Origin: an uncultured Collinsella sp.
GTDB taxonomy: Bacteria > Actinomycetota > Coriobacteriia > Coriobacteriales > Coriobacteriaceae
Length of the DNA: 64,000 nucleotides
Reading direction: 5' to 3'
NCBI GenBank assembly: GCA_900540875.1
Contig: UQHT01000001.1
Coordinates: forward strand, 106,969 to 170,968
This document shows positions 1-8,847 of the stretch, piece after piece (the stretch's first letter is position 1; the number at the start of each line of letters is the position of its first letter). A program made the position numbers and the translations under genes. The notes below the pieces were generated by a model. The model ran no database searches, was not told the origin of the DNA, and saw only the letters and a list, made by a program, of their open reading frames with translations.

Positions 1-1194
1 CGCCAGGCTCTCGCCCCATTTGCCGGTCGATGCCTTGTTCGAGGCGTTCACGGCCTCGGTCACGGTCGCCCGGATGGTCGAGGCGGTGGACTTGGCGGCC
101 GACTTCTGCGCGGCCATCAGCTCGGCGACCGTCTGGTAGTTGCCGAACGTGTAGGTGACCTCGCCGGGGCGCAGCTGGTCCTCCACCACCTTGGTGATGC
201 GCGTGCGCACGCGCAGCGGCGGGTCGTACACCTTGTCCACCACGGTCACCAGGTCGCCCTCGTCCGCGCCCTCGAAGCCCTCGCCGGCGCGCGCAAGCGC
301 CACGGCGTCCACAGTGTAGGACACGGTGGGCACGCACGACTTCGCCAGCTGCGCCTCGGTGAGCTTCTTCAGCTCGGCGGCGTCCTCGCAGTCGGAGAAC
401 TCCACGTCGCCGAACACGTGCGCCTTGCCGCCCTTGCCGTCGGGCCGTCCCCAGCGCGCCAGCGCGTCGGCCGACCCCACCCAGTTCTGCCCGCCGTTCA
501 CGCCGCCGAAGGTCAGCTTGCGATCGTAGCCGCCCGTCAGGTTGCCGTCCTCGTCGGCGGTCTGCAGGGACTTGCCGTAGCCGTACAGGGCGGTACACAC
601 GTTGCCCTCGTCCACGCTGCGCTTGACGCTCACGAGGTCCTTGGCGTAGGTGAAACGCTTGCCGTTGTCCTCGCCGACCTGCTTGGCCATGCACACGCGG
701 CGTGCGGTCACCTTGGTGCCGCTCACCTGGATTTCGAACGACAGCTCGCCGCCCCAAGTGTCTGCCACGTCGTGGATGGCCGCCCATGCGTTGGTGTGGT
801 AGAAGTTCGTGCCGGCCTGCCCGAGGTCGGCTACGGTTCCGACCTGCCAGCGCGAGGAGGACAGCGCCGAGGCCAGCGCGGCGTAGGCGCTCACGTCGTA
901 GGGGCGCTTGTCCTCCAGGTAGTCGCCCAGGAGCTCGATTTGCGCCGAGGTCGGGCAGTAGTACGTGTAGAGGATGCCCGCGCTTGCGCGCTCCTCCTCC
1001 ACGCCGTCCACGATGTTCTCGTGCCAGCGGCCCTTGAGGTCGCGCCACACCAGGCGGTCGCCCTTGTCCAGGCGCGCCAGCGTTGTGATGCTCAGGGCGT
1101 TCTCGCCGTTGACCTCGCGCGTGTCCTCGCACTCGAACAGCGTCTTGATGGGTCCCTTGTACGCCTCCCAGCGGTCGCATGCCCACAGAATCAT
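1..1194 (-). CDS. phage tail-tip protein (Tal / prophage endopeptidase-tail type), 3' end outside window
   Basis: This frame is open from an ATG at 1194 to the window edge, giving 398 codons with the C-terminus missing. The start overlaps the TGA of the Dit gene as TGATG. The N-terminal part (MILWACDRWEAYKGPIKTLF) resembles the N-terminal domain of tail-associated proteins of Gram-positive siphoviruses. The position directly after Dit is where the baseplate hub or Tal protein is normally encoded. Tal proteins cap the tail, and some carry a C-terminal peptidoglycan hydrolase or receptor-binding part, which would be off the window here. The family is inferred mainly from position and N-terminal character. 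Confidence 0.75.
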   Translation of the reverse strand, partial: MILWACDRWEAYKGPIKTLFECEDTREVNGENALSITTLARLDKGDRLVWRDLKGRWHENIVDGVEEERASAGILYTYYCPTSAQIELLGDYLEDKRPYDVSAYAALASALSSSRWQVGTVADLGQAGTNFYHTNAWAAIHDVADTWGGELSFEIQVSGTKVTARRVCMAKQVGEDNGKRFTYAKDLVSVKRSVDEGNVCTALYGYGKSLQTADEDGNLTGGYDRKLTFGGVNGGQNWVGSADALARWGRPDGKGGKAHVFGDVEFSDCEDAAELKKLTEAQLAKSCVPTVSYTVDAVALARAGEGFEGADEGDLVTVVDKVYDPPLRVRTRITKVVEDQLRPGEVTYTFGNYQTVAELMAAQKSAAKSTASTIRATVTEAVNASNKASTGKWGESLA

Positions 1195-1907
1195 CAGCCC
1201 ACGTACCTTTCCGTCCACTGTACCGTCGCGGTGCCGCTGGACAGCTTGAGGCTGTTGGCCCCCGGCTCCAGCGGGAAGAAGTCACTCTCGAAGGTCACGG
1301 GCGCGGGGCTGCCGTCCACCGTGGCCTGCGGGGCGGCCATGTCGATGACCACCGCGCTCGATGCCGTCACCGCCTTGTCGATTTGCACGAACTCGCCCGT
1401 GCCCATGTTCGTCAGCCGCAGCGCCGACGTGCTGCCGCCGGGCTTGATGGCCACGGTGGGGTAGGTGCGGAACGTTCCTCCGACCTGCACCCCCGCCGTG
1501 CCCGATACCGATGCGCGCCCCTCGGCCCCGTACGCCACCGGGTCGTAGGCCGTGAACGTCAGCGTGGCCTCGCCGGTGTGCCACAGGGTGTCCAGCGCGC
1601 CCGGCGAGGTCAGCACGGCCATGTAGCGCAGCCCGAGGTGCCTCTCGTCGTCGAGCCACAGATCGGCCTCCTTGAGGCACATCAGGCGCGAGGCCATGAG
1701 GCGGCGAAGGGCCGCCATGTCGTCGGTGGGACGCGCCCTCCAGGCCGCCGCCACGTCTATCGTCAGGGGCTTCAGGTCTGCGCGCATGAAGCGCGAGCCG
1801 GGCTGTCCGGGCACGTCGCGCGTGGCGATTTCGTACTCGGGCAGCAGCGAGCGGGTTATGAGCCGGGTGTCGAACCACGGCGCGAAGTCGAAGCCGTTGT
1901 ATATCAT
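1194..1907 (-). CDS. distal tail protein (Dit)
   Basis: The protein has 237 residues and starts MIYNGFDFAPWFDTRLITRS, typical of the N-terminal ring domain of siphovirus Dit proteins. Dit forms a hexameric ring between the tail tube and the tip and is the hub for baseplate assembly. The start at 1907 overlaps the tape-measure stop as ATGA, and its own stop overlaps the next gene. Order (tape measure, Dit, Tal) supports the call. The C-terminal half (about 110-237) looks like the galectin-like domain commonly found here, but I judge this only from length and beta-rich composition. Confidence 0.8.
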   Translation of the reverse strand: MIYNGFDFAPWFDTRLITRSLLPEYEIATRDVPGQPGSRFMRADLKPLTIDVAAAWRARPTDDMAALRRLMASRLMCLKEADLWLDDERHLGLRYMAVLTSPGALDTLWHTGEATLTFTAYDPVAYGAEGRASVSGTAGVQVGGTFRTYPTVAIKPGGSTSALRLTNMGTGEFVQIDKAVTASSAVVIDMAAPQATVDGSPAPVTFESDFFPLEPGANSLKLSSGTATVQWTERYVG

Positions 1908-4381
1908 GCGAAGCACTCCTGCCGTTTGATTTCCTTGGCTATCTGGCGGGAGATTTTCTCGATGTCGGCCTCCTCCCGCACGGTCGCGTACAGGTTGATT
2001 GTCACGTTCGTGTCGCCATGGGCCGCGCCGCCCTTGCCGTCGAGCAGCTTGGCGATGCCCTCGGCCAGCGGGCGCGCGCCGCGCTCGTTGAACGGCACCA
2101 CGCCCTCGGGGCCCGCCTCGCCGACGCCGATGACGCTGGGGCCGTTGAACACGCCGCCCTTGGCGTACCAGTCGATGCCGAAATGCGGCACGCTCGGCGG
2201 GTTGATGCTGAACCCGCCCGAGATGGACAGGTGGGGCAGCTTCAGGTGGGGAAGCGACCAAGAGAAGTTGAAGAACCCCTTGATGGAGTCGATGACGTTG
2301 CGCACGGTGTCGCGGGCGTTCTGTATCGGCGTCTCGATGGCGCTCTTGATGGAGTTCCACACGCTGCTCACGGTGTCCTTGGCGGCGTTGAACACGCTGG
2401 AGATCGTGTCGCGGATGCCGTTCACGATGCCGGATATGGTCGAGCTGATGCCGTTCCACACGTTCGACGCCGTGGTGCTCACGGCACCCCAAACGGAGTC
2501 CCACACGGCCTGTATCGCCGACAGCACCGCCGATATGGTGGAGCTGACGGCGTTGATGGCCGCGCCTATCGCCGAGGTGATGGCATCCCACGCGCTAGAA
2601 GCGGTTGAGCTGACGGCACCCCATACCGTGTCCCACACGCCCTGAATCACCTCAAGGGCCGCGCTTATCACGTCGCTCACGTATTGGATGTACGTGCCGA
2701 CCGCGCCGCATATGAGGTCCCACGCCGTCGTGAGCACGCCGCCGAAGTTCTCCCAGACGAAGTTCCAGGGTATGAGCAGCGTCTCGATGGCTAGGTTGAG
2801 TATTTCCGCGAGCAGCATCACGGCCACCTGCACAACGTTGCAGATGCCGTCCCACACGCCTGCGAGCGTCGCGCCCAGCCCGGAGAAGAACGCGCCTATC
2901 GACTCGGCGACCCCGCCGGCAACGCCGACGGCCACCTGGAACGCGGCGCACACGGCATCCCACACGGCGGTCACGGCGTCGCGGAACTCCTCGCAGTTGT
3001 TCCACAGCAGCACCACTGCGGCGATGATGGCCGCTATTGCCGCTATCACGGGGTGCGCGGCTATAAGCCCGAGCGCGGCGGTGCCCGCCTTGCCCACGGC
3101 GGAGAAGGCAGCACCGATTTGCGGCACCACCGTGATGATGGTGCCGACGGTGGACAGCACCGGCCCGATGGCCGCCACTATGGCCGCTATGGCCAGCACG
3201 GCGGTCTGGCCGCCCTCGCCGATGCCGGCGAACCACTCGGAGAACGACTTGACGACGCCCGCCACGTTGGTGGCGATGTTGAGCAGCGGCTCGCCAAGCG
3301 GCTCGATGGAGCCCTGCAGCTCGCGCATGGCCTCCTGCGACTTCACGGCGAAGCTGTCCGATGCGGCCTCCTGGGCCTGCTGCGCCGCGCCGGCGACGTC
3401 GCCGAAGCTGTCCTGCACGCCCGCCAGTGACTCAATCATCCCCATGGCGTTGTCCTCGCCGAGCGACGACCACAGGGTGGAGGCCAGCGCGGCCTTGTCG
3501 TACTCGTTGGGCATCTGGGTGAGGTCACCGAGCACGGCCTGCAGCACGTCCTCGGCTGTGGCCCCGCCCTGCTTGAAGTTCTCGAACACCTCCTGCGTGC
3601 CCTCGCTGAACGAGCCGATGGACTCCTCCATGCGTCCGTCGCTGAGCGCGGTCAGGAACTCGTTGAGATAGTCGCCCACCTTGTCGAGGTTGTACGCGCC
3701 GTTGGACGTTCCGGCCTCAAGCAGGCTGAAGTACTCGCTTGCGCTCATGCCGGCCTCGCCCCAGCGCACCGAGTACTCGCTGAGGTTGTCGCCAAGCTCG
3801 TCGGTGTAGTTCAGGCCGCGCTGCATGCCGGCGGTCAGCAGGTCGCTCGCCTCGGTTGCTGAGAGCCCGAAGCCCTCCATGAGGGCGTTGGTGCCTCGTA
3901 TGGACTCGTTGACGTCGGCCCCGAAGGTGTCAGAGAGCATTAGCGCGTTTGTGGTGACGGTCTGCAGGTCCTCGTCGGACACGTCGCGAAGGGTGGACTT
4001 GCACTGGATCAGCGCATCGTTGACCTCGTCCAGGGACTGGCCCCAGCCGCCCTCGTATATGCGCTTGCCTATGCCGCTGAAACGCTCGGCCTCCTCGCCG
4101 GACACGCCGAACGCGGCGGCTATGCGGGCGTTGGCCTGCTCGTAGTCGCTGGCCACGCCGAATACGGCCTTGCCGGCGGCCACCACGGGCGCGGTCAGCG
4201 TCACCGTGGCGGCCGTGCCGGCCTTCTTGAACGAGGACGACAGCTTCGCGGCCTTCTCGTCGCCCTCGGTTATGTTCTTCCAGGAGATGCCCTGGAGGTC
4301 GCGCTCCAGGGCCTTGATGTTCTTGGATACGTCAACGGTGTCGAGCACCGCTTTGATGATGACGTTGCCGTCCATGCTCAC
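1904..4381 (-). CDS. phage tail tape measure protein
   Basis: At 825 residues this is the longest gene of the late operon. The N-terminal part (about 50-300) resembles the TP901-type tape-measure core. A hydrophobic Ala/Val/Ile-rich block follows at about 390-470. Residues about 480-680 hold repeated Trp-containing units (VWDSVWGAVS, VWNGISSTIS type) of the kind seen in tape measures, whose length sets tail length. The start is either GTG at 4381, overlapping the previous TGA as GTGA, or the ATG two codons later. It sits after two chaperone-type genes and before Dit, the standard order. Confidence 0.92.
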   Translation of the reverse strand: MSMDGNVIIKAVLDTVDVSKNIKALERDLQGISWKNITEGDEKAAKLSSSFKKAGTAATVTLTAPVVAAGKAVFGVASDYEQANARIAAAFGVSGEEAERFSGIGKRIYEGGWGQSLDEVNDALIQCKSTLRDVSDEDLQTVTTNALMLSDTFGADVNESIRGTNALMEGFGLSATEASDLLTAGMQRGLNYTDELGDNLSEYSVRWGEAGMSASEYFSLLEAGTSNGAYNLDKVGDYLNEFLTALSDGRMEESIGSFSEGTQEVFENFKQGGATAEDVLQAVLGDLTQMPNEYDKAALASTLWSSLGEDNAMGMIESLAGVQDSFGDVAGAAQQAQEAASDSFAVKSQEAMRELQGSIEPLGEPLLNIATNVAGVVKSFSEWFAGIGEGGQTAVLAIAAIVAAIGPVLSTVGTIITVVPQIGAAFSAVGKAGTAALGLIAAHPVIAAIAAIIAAVVLLWNNCEEFRDAVTAVWDAVCAAFQVAVGVAGGVAESIGAFFSGLGATLAGVWDGICNVVQVAVMLLAEILNLAIETLLIPWNFVWENFGGVLTTAWDLICGAVGTYIQYVSDVISAALEVIQGVWDTVWGAVSSTASSAWDAITSAIGAAINAVSSTISAVLSAIQAVWDSVWGAVSTTASNVWNGISSTISGIVNGIRDTISSVFNAAKDTVSSVWNSIKSAIETPIQNARDTVRNVIDSIKGFFNFSWSLPHLKLPHLSISGGFSINPPSVPHFGIDWYAKGGVFNGPSVIGVGEAGPEGVVPFNERGARPLAEGIAKLLDGKGGAAHGDTNVTINLYATVREEADIEKISRQIAKEIKRQECFA

Positions 4382-5034
4382 CTCGTCGCTCTCTTGAGCG
4401 CGGCGAACACATCGCGCATCGCCGCGTCGCTTCCTTCCTCAGAGCCGTGTGAGCTGCGGCCTTTGCCGAGTTCGAACGCCTTGTGGGCGGCGTTCCAGGC
4501 CTCGACCTCCTGCCTGTTGTATTTGGTTGGCTTCGGCTTGGTCGCCGGGTTGCGGTAGTGGATGGCCGCGCCGAGCGGCGTGTCCTGCGGGCAGCCGCCC
4601 ACGAGTGCCACGAACTCGGCGAAGCTGATGCGACCGCGCACCTCGTCCCACTCGATGCCGTAGGCCTGGCGGAAGCTGGTGCGTATGCGCGCCGCGTCCT
4701 CCTCCAAGTCCCACAGCGGGGTCTCGTGCGGGCGGTCGCCGCTCAGGTCGAGTCCGCACATGTCCCATACCGCCGCGTCGCGCATCCGCACGAACTCGGC
4801 GGCGTCGTAGTCGCATGCGCACCACGCGTCCGCCCAGTCCACGAAGAACAGCGCCAGGAACTCGTCCCGGCGCTGGTCGTCGGACTTGCCCTCGTCGGTC
4901 AGCACCTCGATGACGCGGATGATCGTGAGCGCGTCGTCGCGCACCAGCACCTCCTCGCCGTTCCACGGGTAGCGCGTGGCGCTCGTGCCGTCGGGCAGCC
5001 GCACCCGCTCGGCCGTGAGCGCGGCTGGCAGCAT
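4378..5034 (-). CDS. Gp15-like tail assembly protein
   Basis: The protein has 218 residues, starting MLPAALTAERVRLPDGTSAT, and is coupled to the gene before it by TAATG and to the tape measure by GTGA. Composition, length and place between the first chaperone and the tape measure match the bacteriophage Gp15 family of Gram-positive phages, probably the second tail-assembly chaperone. In many siphoviruses the two chaperones are joined by programmed frameshifting. Here I see no canonical slippery heptamer, only stop/start overlap. The function is inferred from family and position. Confidence 0.65.
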   Translation of the reverse strand: MLPAALTAERVRLPDGTSATRYPWNGEEVLVRDDALTIIRVIEVLTDEGKSDDQRRDEFLALFFVDWADAWCACDYDAAEFVRMRDAAVWDMCGLDLSGDRPHETPLWDLEEDAARIRTSFRQAYGIEWDEVRGRISFAEFVALVGGCPQDTPLGAAIHYRNPATKPKPTKYNRQEVEAWNAAHKAFELGKGRSSHGSEEGSDAAMRDVFAALKRATR

Positions 5035-5537
5035 TACTTGCCGCCCTTCTTCTTGCGCTTGGCCTTGGCGCGGCGCTGGGCGCGGTTGAGCGCCTGGACC
5101 TGATCGGCGCGCTCGCTGTATGCAAGGCCGCACGCCATCAGCTGCTCGCTGGTCGCGTGGCGCGCCAACATGTTGAGGAACGTGGCGAAGACCTCGCCCA
5201 GGATGCGGATGTTCTCCTCGGGCGCGATGGGGCCCTCGTCGCCGCCCATCCACGCGAGCAGCTGCTCCCAGCCCTCGGTGCCGATGAACGCCGAGATGGT
5301 GCGCTTCATGAGGCGGGCCTGCGCGGCGTTGGCCTCGGCCGCCTTCTCGGGGGTGTCGGCCTCGCGGGCCATCTGCTCGTTGGCCTGCGCGCGGTCGATG
5401 GCGTTGCCGACCTTGGCCAGGTACTCCTCGATGTGCTTGTCGTCGAACCACACGCGGAAGCGCGGCGTGTCGGGGTTCTCCTCGGGGTCCTCGAAGAACA
5501 CGTCCTCGTACGCGCGGATGTTTTTCAGAAGTTCCAT
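5034..5537 (-). CDS. tail assembly chaperone (gpG-like)
   Basis: The protein has 167 residues from MELLKNIRAYEDVFFEDPEE. The ATG at 5537 was chosen over an upstream in-frame ATG because an AAAGGGG ribosome site lies 6 bases before it and a terminator stem occupies the upstream part. It is acidic at the N-terminus and ends in a strongly basic Arg/Lys tail (about 150-167). It follows the major tail protein and precedes Gp15 and the tape measure, where tail chaperones that coat the tape measure during assembly are encoded. Confidence 0.7.
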   Translation of the reverse strand: MELLKNIRAYEDVFFEDPEENPDTPRFRVWFDDKHIEEYLAKVGNAIDRAQANEQMAREADTPEKAAEANAAQARLMKRTISAFIGTEGWEQLLAWMGGDEGPIAPEENIRILGEVFATFLNMLARHATSEQLMACGLAYSERADQVQALNRAQRRAKAKRKKKGGK

Positions 5538-5573
5538 TTGTTGCCCCTTTCGTGAGCGGTGAGCGTCGGGCAT

Positions 5574-5610
5574 AGAAAAGGGGCGCGGGCCGCTCACTAG
5601 CCCGCGCCCC
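5574..5610 (-). terminator. intrinsic terminator after major tail protein gene
   Basis: A perfect 11-bp GC-only stem (GGGGCGCGGGC with its complement) and a 9-base loop are followed on the - strand by TTTTCT. It lies 36 bp past the tail tube gene, so tail-tube and capsid mRNA should greatly exceed tape-measure mRNA. Confidence 0.85.
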
Positions 5611-5645
5611 CATGTCCAGGAGGTTATGTCTGGTGTCGCCTGCGG

Positions 5646-6362
5646 CTACTTCGCCGCCACGGTGACATTCACCTGCGTGCAGATGCTCGGCTTGGACGCG
5701 CAGCGCACGGTGATGACCGCCTCGCCTGCGGCCACGCCCGTCACGTTGCCGTCGCTGTCGACGGTGGCCACGTCGGTGTTGCCCGATGCGAAGAAGCACT
5801 TGGCGTTCGCCTCGGCGGGCGTGACGGTCGGCGCGAGCTTCATGGACTTGCCCACGGCCGGGCCGGTCGGCGCGGTGCAGGTGACGCCCGTGGGCTGCTT
5901 GAGCTTGTTGGCGGGGATGTAGCGCATAGCGCCAGCGCCCGAGATTGTGCAGGAGAACGCGCCGGGGTCGGACGCCGCGCCCTGCTGCGAGCCGACGGTC
6001 AGGCCCAGGTAGGTGCAGTCGCCCTCCACCACGTCGCCGTTGGGGTCGGTGTGGCGGAAGTGGCCCGTGCGGCCCTCGCCGGTCTCAAGCGCCAGGCTGG
6101 CAACGAAGTCCTGCGCGGGGTCGCCGTAGCAGCGGTCGCCCGTGACCTCGTACTGCGGCTGCACGCTCTTCACCTTGTCGGTGGGAGTGCCGTAGCCGTC
6201 GTAGTAGTCCTTGGTCTCGGTGGTCTCGTTGGTGGTCGGCTTCACCTCGGTGATGCCGCGCGAGAAGATGGCCCACGTGGGGCTGGCCGCGTCTGGCGTG
6301 GTGTCGATCTCCAGCGCGCTCATGTAGTTGGGCGCGAAGCCCAGGTCTTGGTTCTTTGCCAT
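5646..6362 (-). CDS. major tail protein (tail tube) with C-terminal Ig-like Big_2 domain
   Basis: The protein has 238 residues from MAKNQDLGFAPNYMSALEID. The ATG at 6362 is preceded by GAAGGG. Residues 1-150 are the tube-forming part of the phi13/TP901 major-tail type. Residues about 160-238 form a bacterial Ig-like Big_2 domain (KLAPTVTPAEANAKC, then SDGNVTGVAAGEAVITV). Such appended domains are exposed on the tail surface and are thought to aid weak binding to carbohydrate or mucus. The gene is followed by a strong terminator and preceded by the tail-terminator gene. Confidence 0.85.
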   Translation of the reverse strand: MAKNQDLGFAPNYMSALEIDTTPDAASPTWAIFSRGITEVKPTTNETTETKDYYDGYGTPTDKVKSVQPQYEVTGDRCYGDPAQDFVASLALETGEGRTGHFRHTDPNGDVVEGDCTYLGLTVGSQQGAASDPGAFSCTISGAGAMRYIPANKLKQPTGVTCTAPTGPAVGKSMKLAPTVTPAEANAKCFFASGNTDVATVDSDGNVTGVAAGEAVITVRCASKPSICTQVNVTVAAK

Positions 6363-6364
6363 CG

Positions 6365-6763
6365 TTATCCCTTCTCTATGGTTATGGTCGCTTTGATTCG
6401 GAACTCCCACAGGTACGGCCCGCCCTCGGGCGGCGTTATCTCCTGCGGCTCGGTGTACAGCGACGCGCTCGTGAAGCCGTAGGAGCCTGTGGGCGAGGAC
6501 AGGTCGGCCCCGTCCAGCGCGTCGGCCAGGTCGTAGGCGTCGCCCATGGCCTTGGCCTCGGAGGTGTCCTTCACGATGACCTGCAGCACGTATCCCACGC
6601 GGCGGGTGCCGTCCATGTGGCGCACCACGTCGGTGGTGGGCATGGGCCGCAGCACCACCGCGTCGTCGTGGCCGCGCGAGGCGGCCAGGCGGGTGAGGAG
6701 CACCGGGCCGTAGCCCAGGGCCTCTATGGCGGCCTTCGCCGCCTCCATCACGTCCGGGGCCAT
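6365..6763 (-). CDS. tail terminator / minor capsid protein
   Basis: The protein has 132 residues starting MAPDVMEAAKAAIEALGYGP, and its ATG comes right after the previous TGA (TGACATG). Length and position, between the HK97gp10-like protein and the tube protein, fit the tail terminator that caps the tube at the head-proximal end. It resembles the family annotated as minor capsid protein in Firmicutes phages. No catalytic motif is expected or seen. Confidence 0.65.
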   Translation of the reverse strand: MAPDVMEAAKAAIEALGYGPVLLTRLAASRGHDDAVVLRPMPTTDVVRHMDGTRRVGYVLQVIVKDTSEAKAMGDAYDLADALDGADLSSPTGSYGFTSASLYTEPQEITPPEGGPYLWEFRIKATITIEKG

Positions 6764-6764
6764 G

Positions 6765-7115
6765 TCACGCCCCCTCGGTCAGGAGGTCGACGGCCAGGCG
6801 CTCCCAGTCCTCGCCACGCGCTTCCTTCGCGGCCTTCGGCCAGTCGGCCTTGGCCCTCTGGTTCTTGCCGTGCTTGATGGAGCTGTCGGGCAGGTCGCGC
6901 ACGTAGGCGGCGTAGTCGGCGTCCCATATGACGAGGCCCTGCCTGAAGTCGGAGGCGGCCTGCATGGAGTTGTGCATGCGCTTGGTGTCCTCTGGCGTGA
7001 ACGCGTTCATGTCCTCGGCCACGCTCATGGCGAACTTCACCTGCTTGGCCTCCAGCTCCTTCGCGCTGAAACGCTTCATGAGCTTGGTCAGGTCGACCGT
7101 AACTGCTGCGGGCAT
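6765..7115 (-). CDS. HK97 gp10-like / minor capsid protein
   Basis: The protein has 116 residues, starting MPAAVTVDLTKLMKRFSAKE. It contains the region ..FTPEDTKRMHNSMQAASDFR.., close to the PxxTGxLRxS-like segment of neck and tail-completion proteins. An AGGTGAGGTAG ribosome-site region precedes the ATG at 7115. It lies between the head-closure and tail-terminator genes, so a neck role is inferred from order and this short motif. Confidence 0.65.
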   Translation of the reverse strand: MPAAVTVDLTKLMKRFSAKELEAKQVKFAMSVAEDMNAFTPEDTKRMHNSMQAASDFRQGLVIWDADYAAYVRDLPDSSIKHGKNQRAKADWPKAAKEARGEDWERLAVDLLTEGA

Positions 7116-7117
7116 GG

Positions 7118-7447
7118 CTACCTCACCTCCAGTTCCCAGTGGTGGGGACGGGTGCCGAACGCGCGGCGGGGCGTGCACCTCGCCACGTTCATCCACTCGC
7201 CCCCGTCGATGCTCACGCGGCTGCCCACTGGCACGTCGAACATGCCGGGGCTGTCCGCGCCGTCCGCTATCACGAGGCCCTGCGCGCCGTCGCCCAGGGC
7301 GTACTCGCGCACGAGCCACGCCGAGACGGGCTCGAAGCGCACGCGGCGCACCTCGACGGGCTGCTCGAACTCGCCGCCGTAGCCGCCCTCCCTGGGAACC
7401 TTGACGGACATGGTGGAGGGCCGCGCCGAGCGCGGCACCCGCATCAT
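7118..7447 (-). CDS. head closure / stopper-like minor capsid protein
   Basis: The protein has 109 residues from an ATG at 7447 that overlaps the previous gene's TGA as ATGA; a second ATG follows at once. The sequence is beta-rich (VPVGSRVSIDGGEWMNVARC) like small head-completion proteins that seal the connector after packaging. Identification rests on size and position. Confidence 0.6.
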   Translation of the reverse strand: MMRVPRSARPSTMSVKVPREGGYGGEFEQPVEVRRVRFEPVSAWLVREYALGDGAQGLVIADGADSPGMFDVPVGSRVSIDGGEWMNVARCTPRRAFGTRPHHWELEVR

Positions 7448-7803
7448 CTGGTACCCCCGATGCCCGCGTAGAGCAGCGGCGTTCCAAGCAGCTCGCGGCG
7501 GACGGCGGCCTCCATGTCGCTGCGGTAGGTGCTGGCCCCTTCGGTACCGGGGTTCCACGAGAACGAGCCGACGGTGAAGCCGCCGCCCTCCATGATGCCG
7601 CCCGAGCATCCGTACGCGGCGTCGACCTCGCAGGCCGCCATGACCGCGCGCGCCCACTCCTCGGAGCCGTCCGGCTCGTTGGGGAAGATCAGGTCGCGCA
7701 CGGCTGCCGTGGCGTGGGGGAGCGCCGCCTTGAACTCCTCGGCGGACAGCTCCCCGCGCCCGGCTGCCAGGTAGTCCTCGTGGGTCGGGGCTCTAGTTTC
7801 CAT
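7444..7803 (-). CDS. head-tail connector (gp6-like adaptor)
   Basis: The protein has 119 residues starting METRAPTHEDYLAAGRGELS. It is a helical protein with the layout of gp6/gp15 adaptors: an N-terminal T-xx-DYLAxG segment, then residues that look like DNA-gated ring helices. It follows the capsid gene and overlaps the end of the tiny gene before it by 11 bp. Adaptors bind the portal and form the first neck ring. Confidence 0.7.
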   Translation of the reverse strand: METRAPTHEDYLAAGRGELSAEEFKAALPHATAAVRDLIFPNEPDGSEEWARAVMAACEVDAAYGCSGGIMEGGGFTVGSFSWNPGTEGASTYRSDMEAAVRRELLGTPLLYAGIGGTR

Positions 7804-7948
7804 CGTCCTCGGCCGCCTCGGGCTTTTCCGCCTTGCCCTTGGCGGGCTGCTCGTCTGCGGCCTTCGCCTCGGGCTTTTCCGCCTTGCCCTTGGCGGGCTT
7901 GGCCTTCTTCGGGGCCTCCTTCTCGAAGGCCAGTCCAACGGTGCGCAT
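7793..7948 (-). CDS. 51-residue Lys/Ala/Pro/Glu-rich protein downstream of capsid
   Basis: A short ORF starts MRTVGLAFEKEA at 7948 and ends 11 bp inside the next gene. It contains two near copies of the unit PAKGKAEKPEA, so most of its length is a low-complexity charged repeat. Similar small genes between capsid and connector occur in other phages and may give head-decoration or linker proteins. I cannot assign a function. A good ribosome site (GAAGGAGG) supports translation. Confidence 0.6.
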   Translation of the reverse strand: MRTVGLAFEKEAPKKAKPAKGKAEKPEAKAADEQPAKGKAEKPEAAEDDGN

Positions 7949-7962
7949 GTCGCGCCTCCTTC

Positions 7963-8844
7963 CTACGCAGCCTTCATGCCTGCGGTGATGTAGTGCGCCA
8001 GGTTCTCGCGCACGCCGCACACGCCGTACTTGCGGTACTTGAACAGGTGGCCGAAGCCCTGCTGGTTGTCTTCGGCGTCGATGACCTTGCCGTGCGCGAA
8101 GTTCCAGCGCAGCACCACGGCGTCCTTGTGGACGATAAGGAAGTTCATGTCCACCGCGCCGGTGCCCTTCTTGTAGTGGCCGATCTCCTCGTCCTTGGTG
8201 GTGCCGTCCAAGAGGTCGATGGCGCTGTAGAAGCGGGACTGCGGCACCTTCACGATGGAGGAGAAGCCGTCCAGCGCCTCGCGGGACTTGGTGGTGTCCA
8301 GGTCCTTCACCATACCCAGCAGGGTGGGGGTGATGAACAGCACGCGGCCCTCTTCCGGCACCTCCTTCTCGTCCATGTCGCACATGGCGGCGTTCAAGCC
8401 CTTGAGCATGTCCGCGCCGTCGGCGTAGGTCTTCTGCTCCTTGGTGATGCCGGTGCCTGCGCACAGCGTGGAGAACACGAACGCGTCTCCCTCGGGCACC
8501 ACCTTGGTGCGGTTGAAGTGCGCGGCGGCGTTGCCGAACGCCAGGTTGAAGGACTGGGCGTCCACTTTCTGGTCGATTTCCAGGATGGTGCCGCGGTCGT
8601 AGTTGGCGCTGATGGGCTTCCAAGTCAGGGACGCTCCGCTGTTCTGCGGCAGTCGCCCGTTGGCCTGCACGTCGCCCAGGCCGCCCATGGAGTAGACGGG
8701 GTAGTAGAACTCGCCCAGCTGCTCCATCTGCGCGATGTTGCCCTGCGGCGCGGCGCTCTCAAGCACTGCGGTCAGGGATTCCTTGCGGTACGCCTCCATG
8801 AGCACGTTCTCGTAGCCCTTGGGCAGTTCGATGTTGTTTGGCAT
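7963..8844 (-). CDS. major capsid protein
   Basis: The protein has 293 residues from MPNNIELPKGYENVLMEAYR. It follows the scaffold gene by 3 bases. An ATWKP-like segment (SLTWKPISANYDRGTILEID) and a C-terminal part rich in short beta strands fit an HK97-fold capsid of the group that uses a separate Gp20-type scaffold. There is no fused protease and no protease gene nearby, so maturation is probably without cleavage. Confidence is high from order and size. Confidence 0.88.
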   Translation of the reverse strand: MPNNIELPKGYENVLMEAYRKESLTAVLESAAPQGNIAQMEQLGEFYYPVYSMGGLGDVQANGRLPQNSGASLTWKPISANYDRGTILEIDQKVDAQSFNLAFGNAAAHFNRTKVVPEGDAFVFSTLCAGTGITKEQKTYADGADMLKGLNAAMCDMDEKEVPEEGRVLFITPTLLGMVKDLDTTKSREALDGFSSIVKVPQSRFYSAIDLLDGTTKDEEIGHYKKGTGAVDMNFLIVHKDAVVLRWNFAHGKVIDAEDNQQGFGHLFKYRKYGVCGVRENLAHYITAGMKAA

Positions 8845-8847
8845 GAT

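Noticed and set aside
418..1464. Long + strand reading frames opposite the tail genes
   Set aside because: They are antisense frames of high-GC coding DNA, with no ribosome site and low-complexity Ala/Val/His/Arg translation; the - strand frames have clear phage families and coupled starts.
5034..5060. Programmed frameshift between the two tail chaperone genes
   Set aside because: No X-XXY-YYZ slippery heptamer was found near the end of the first gene; a TAATG overlap explains the expression of the second.
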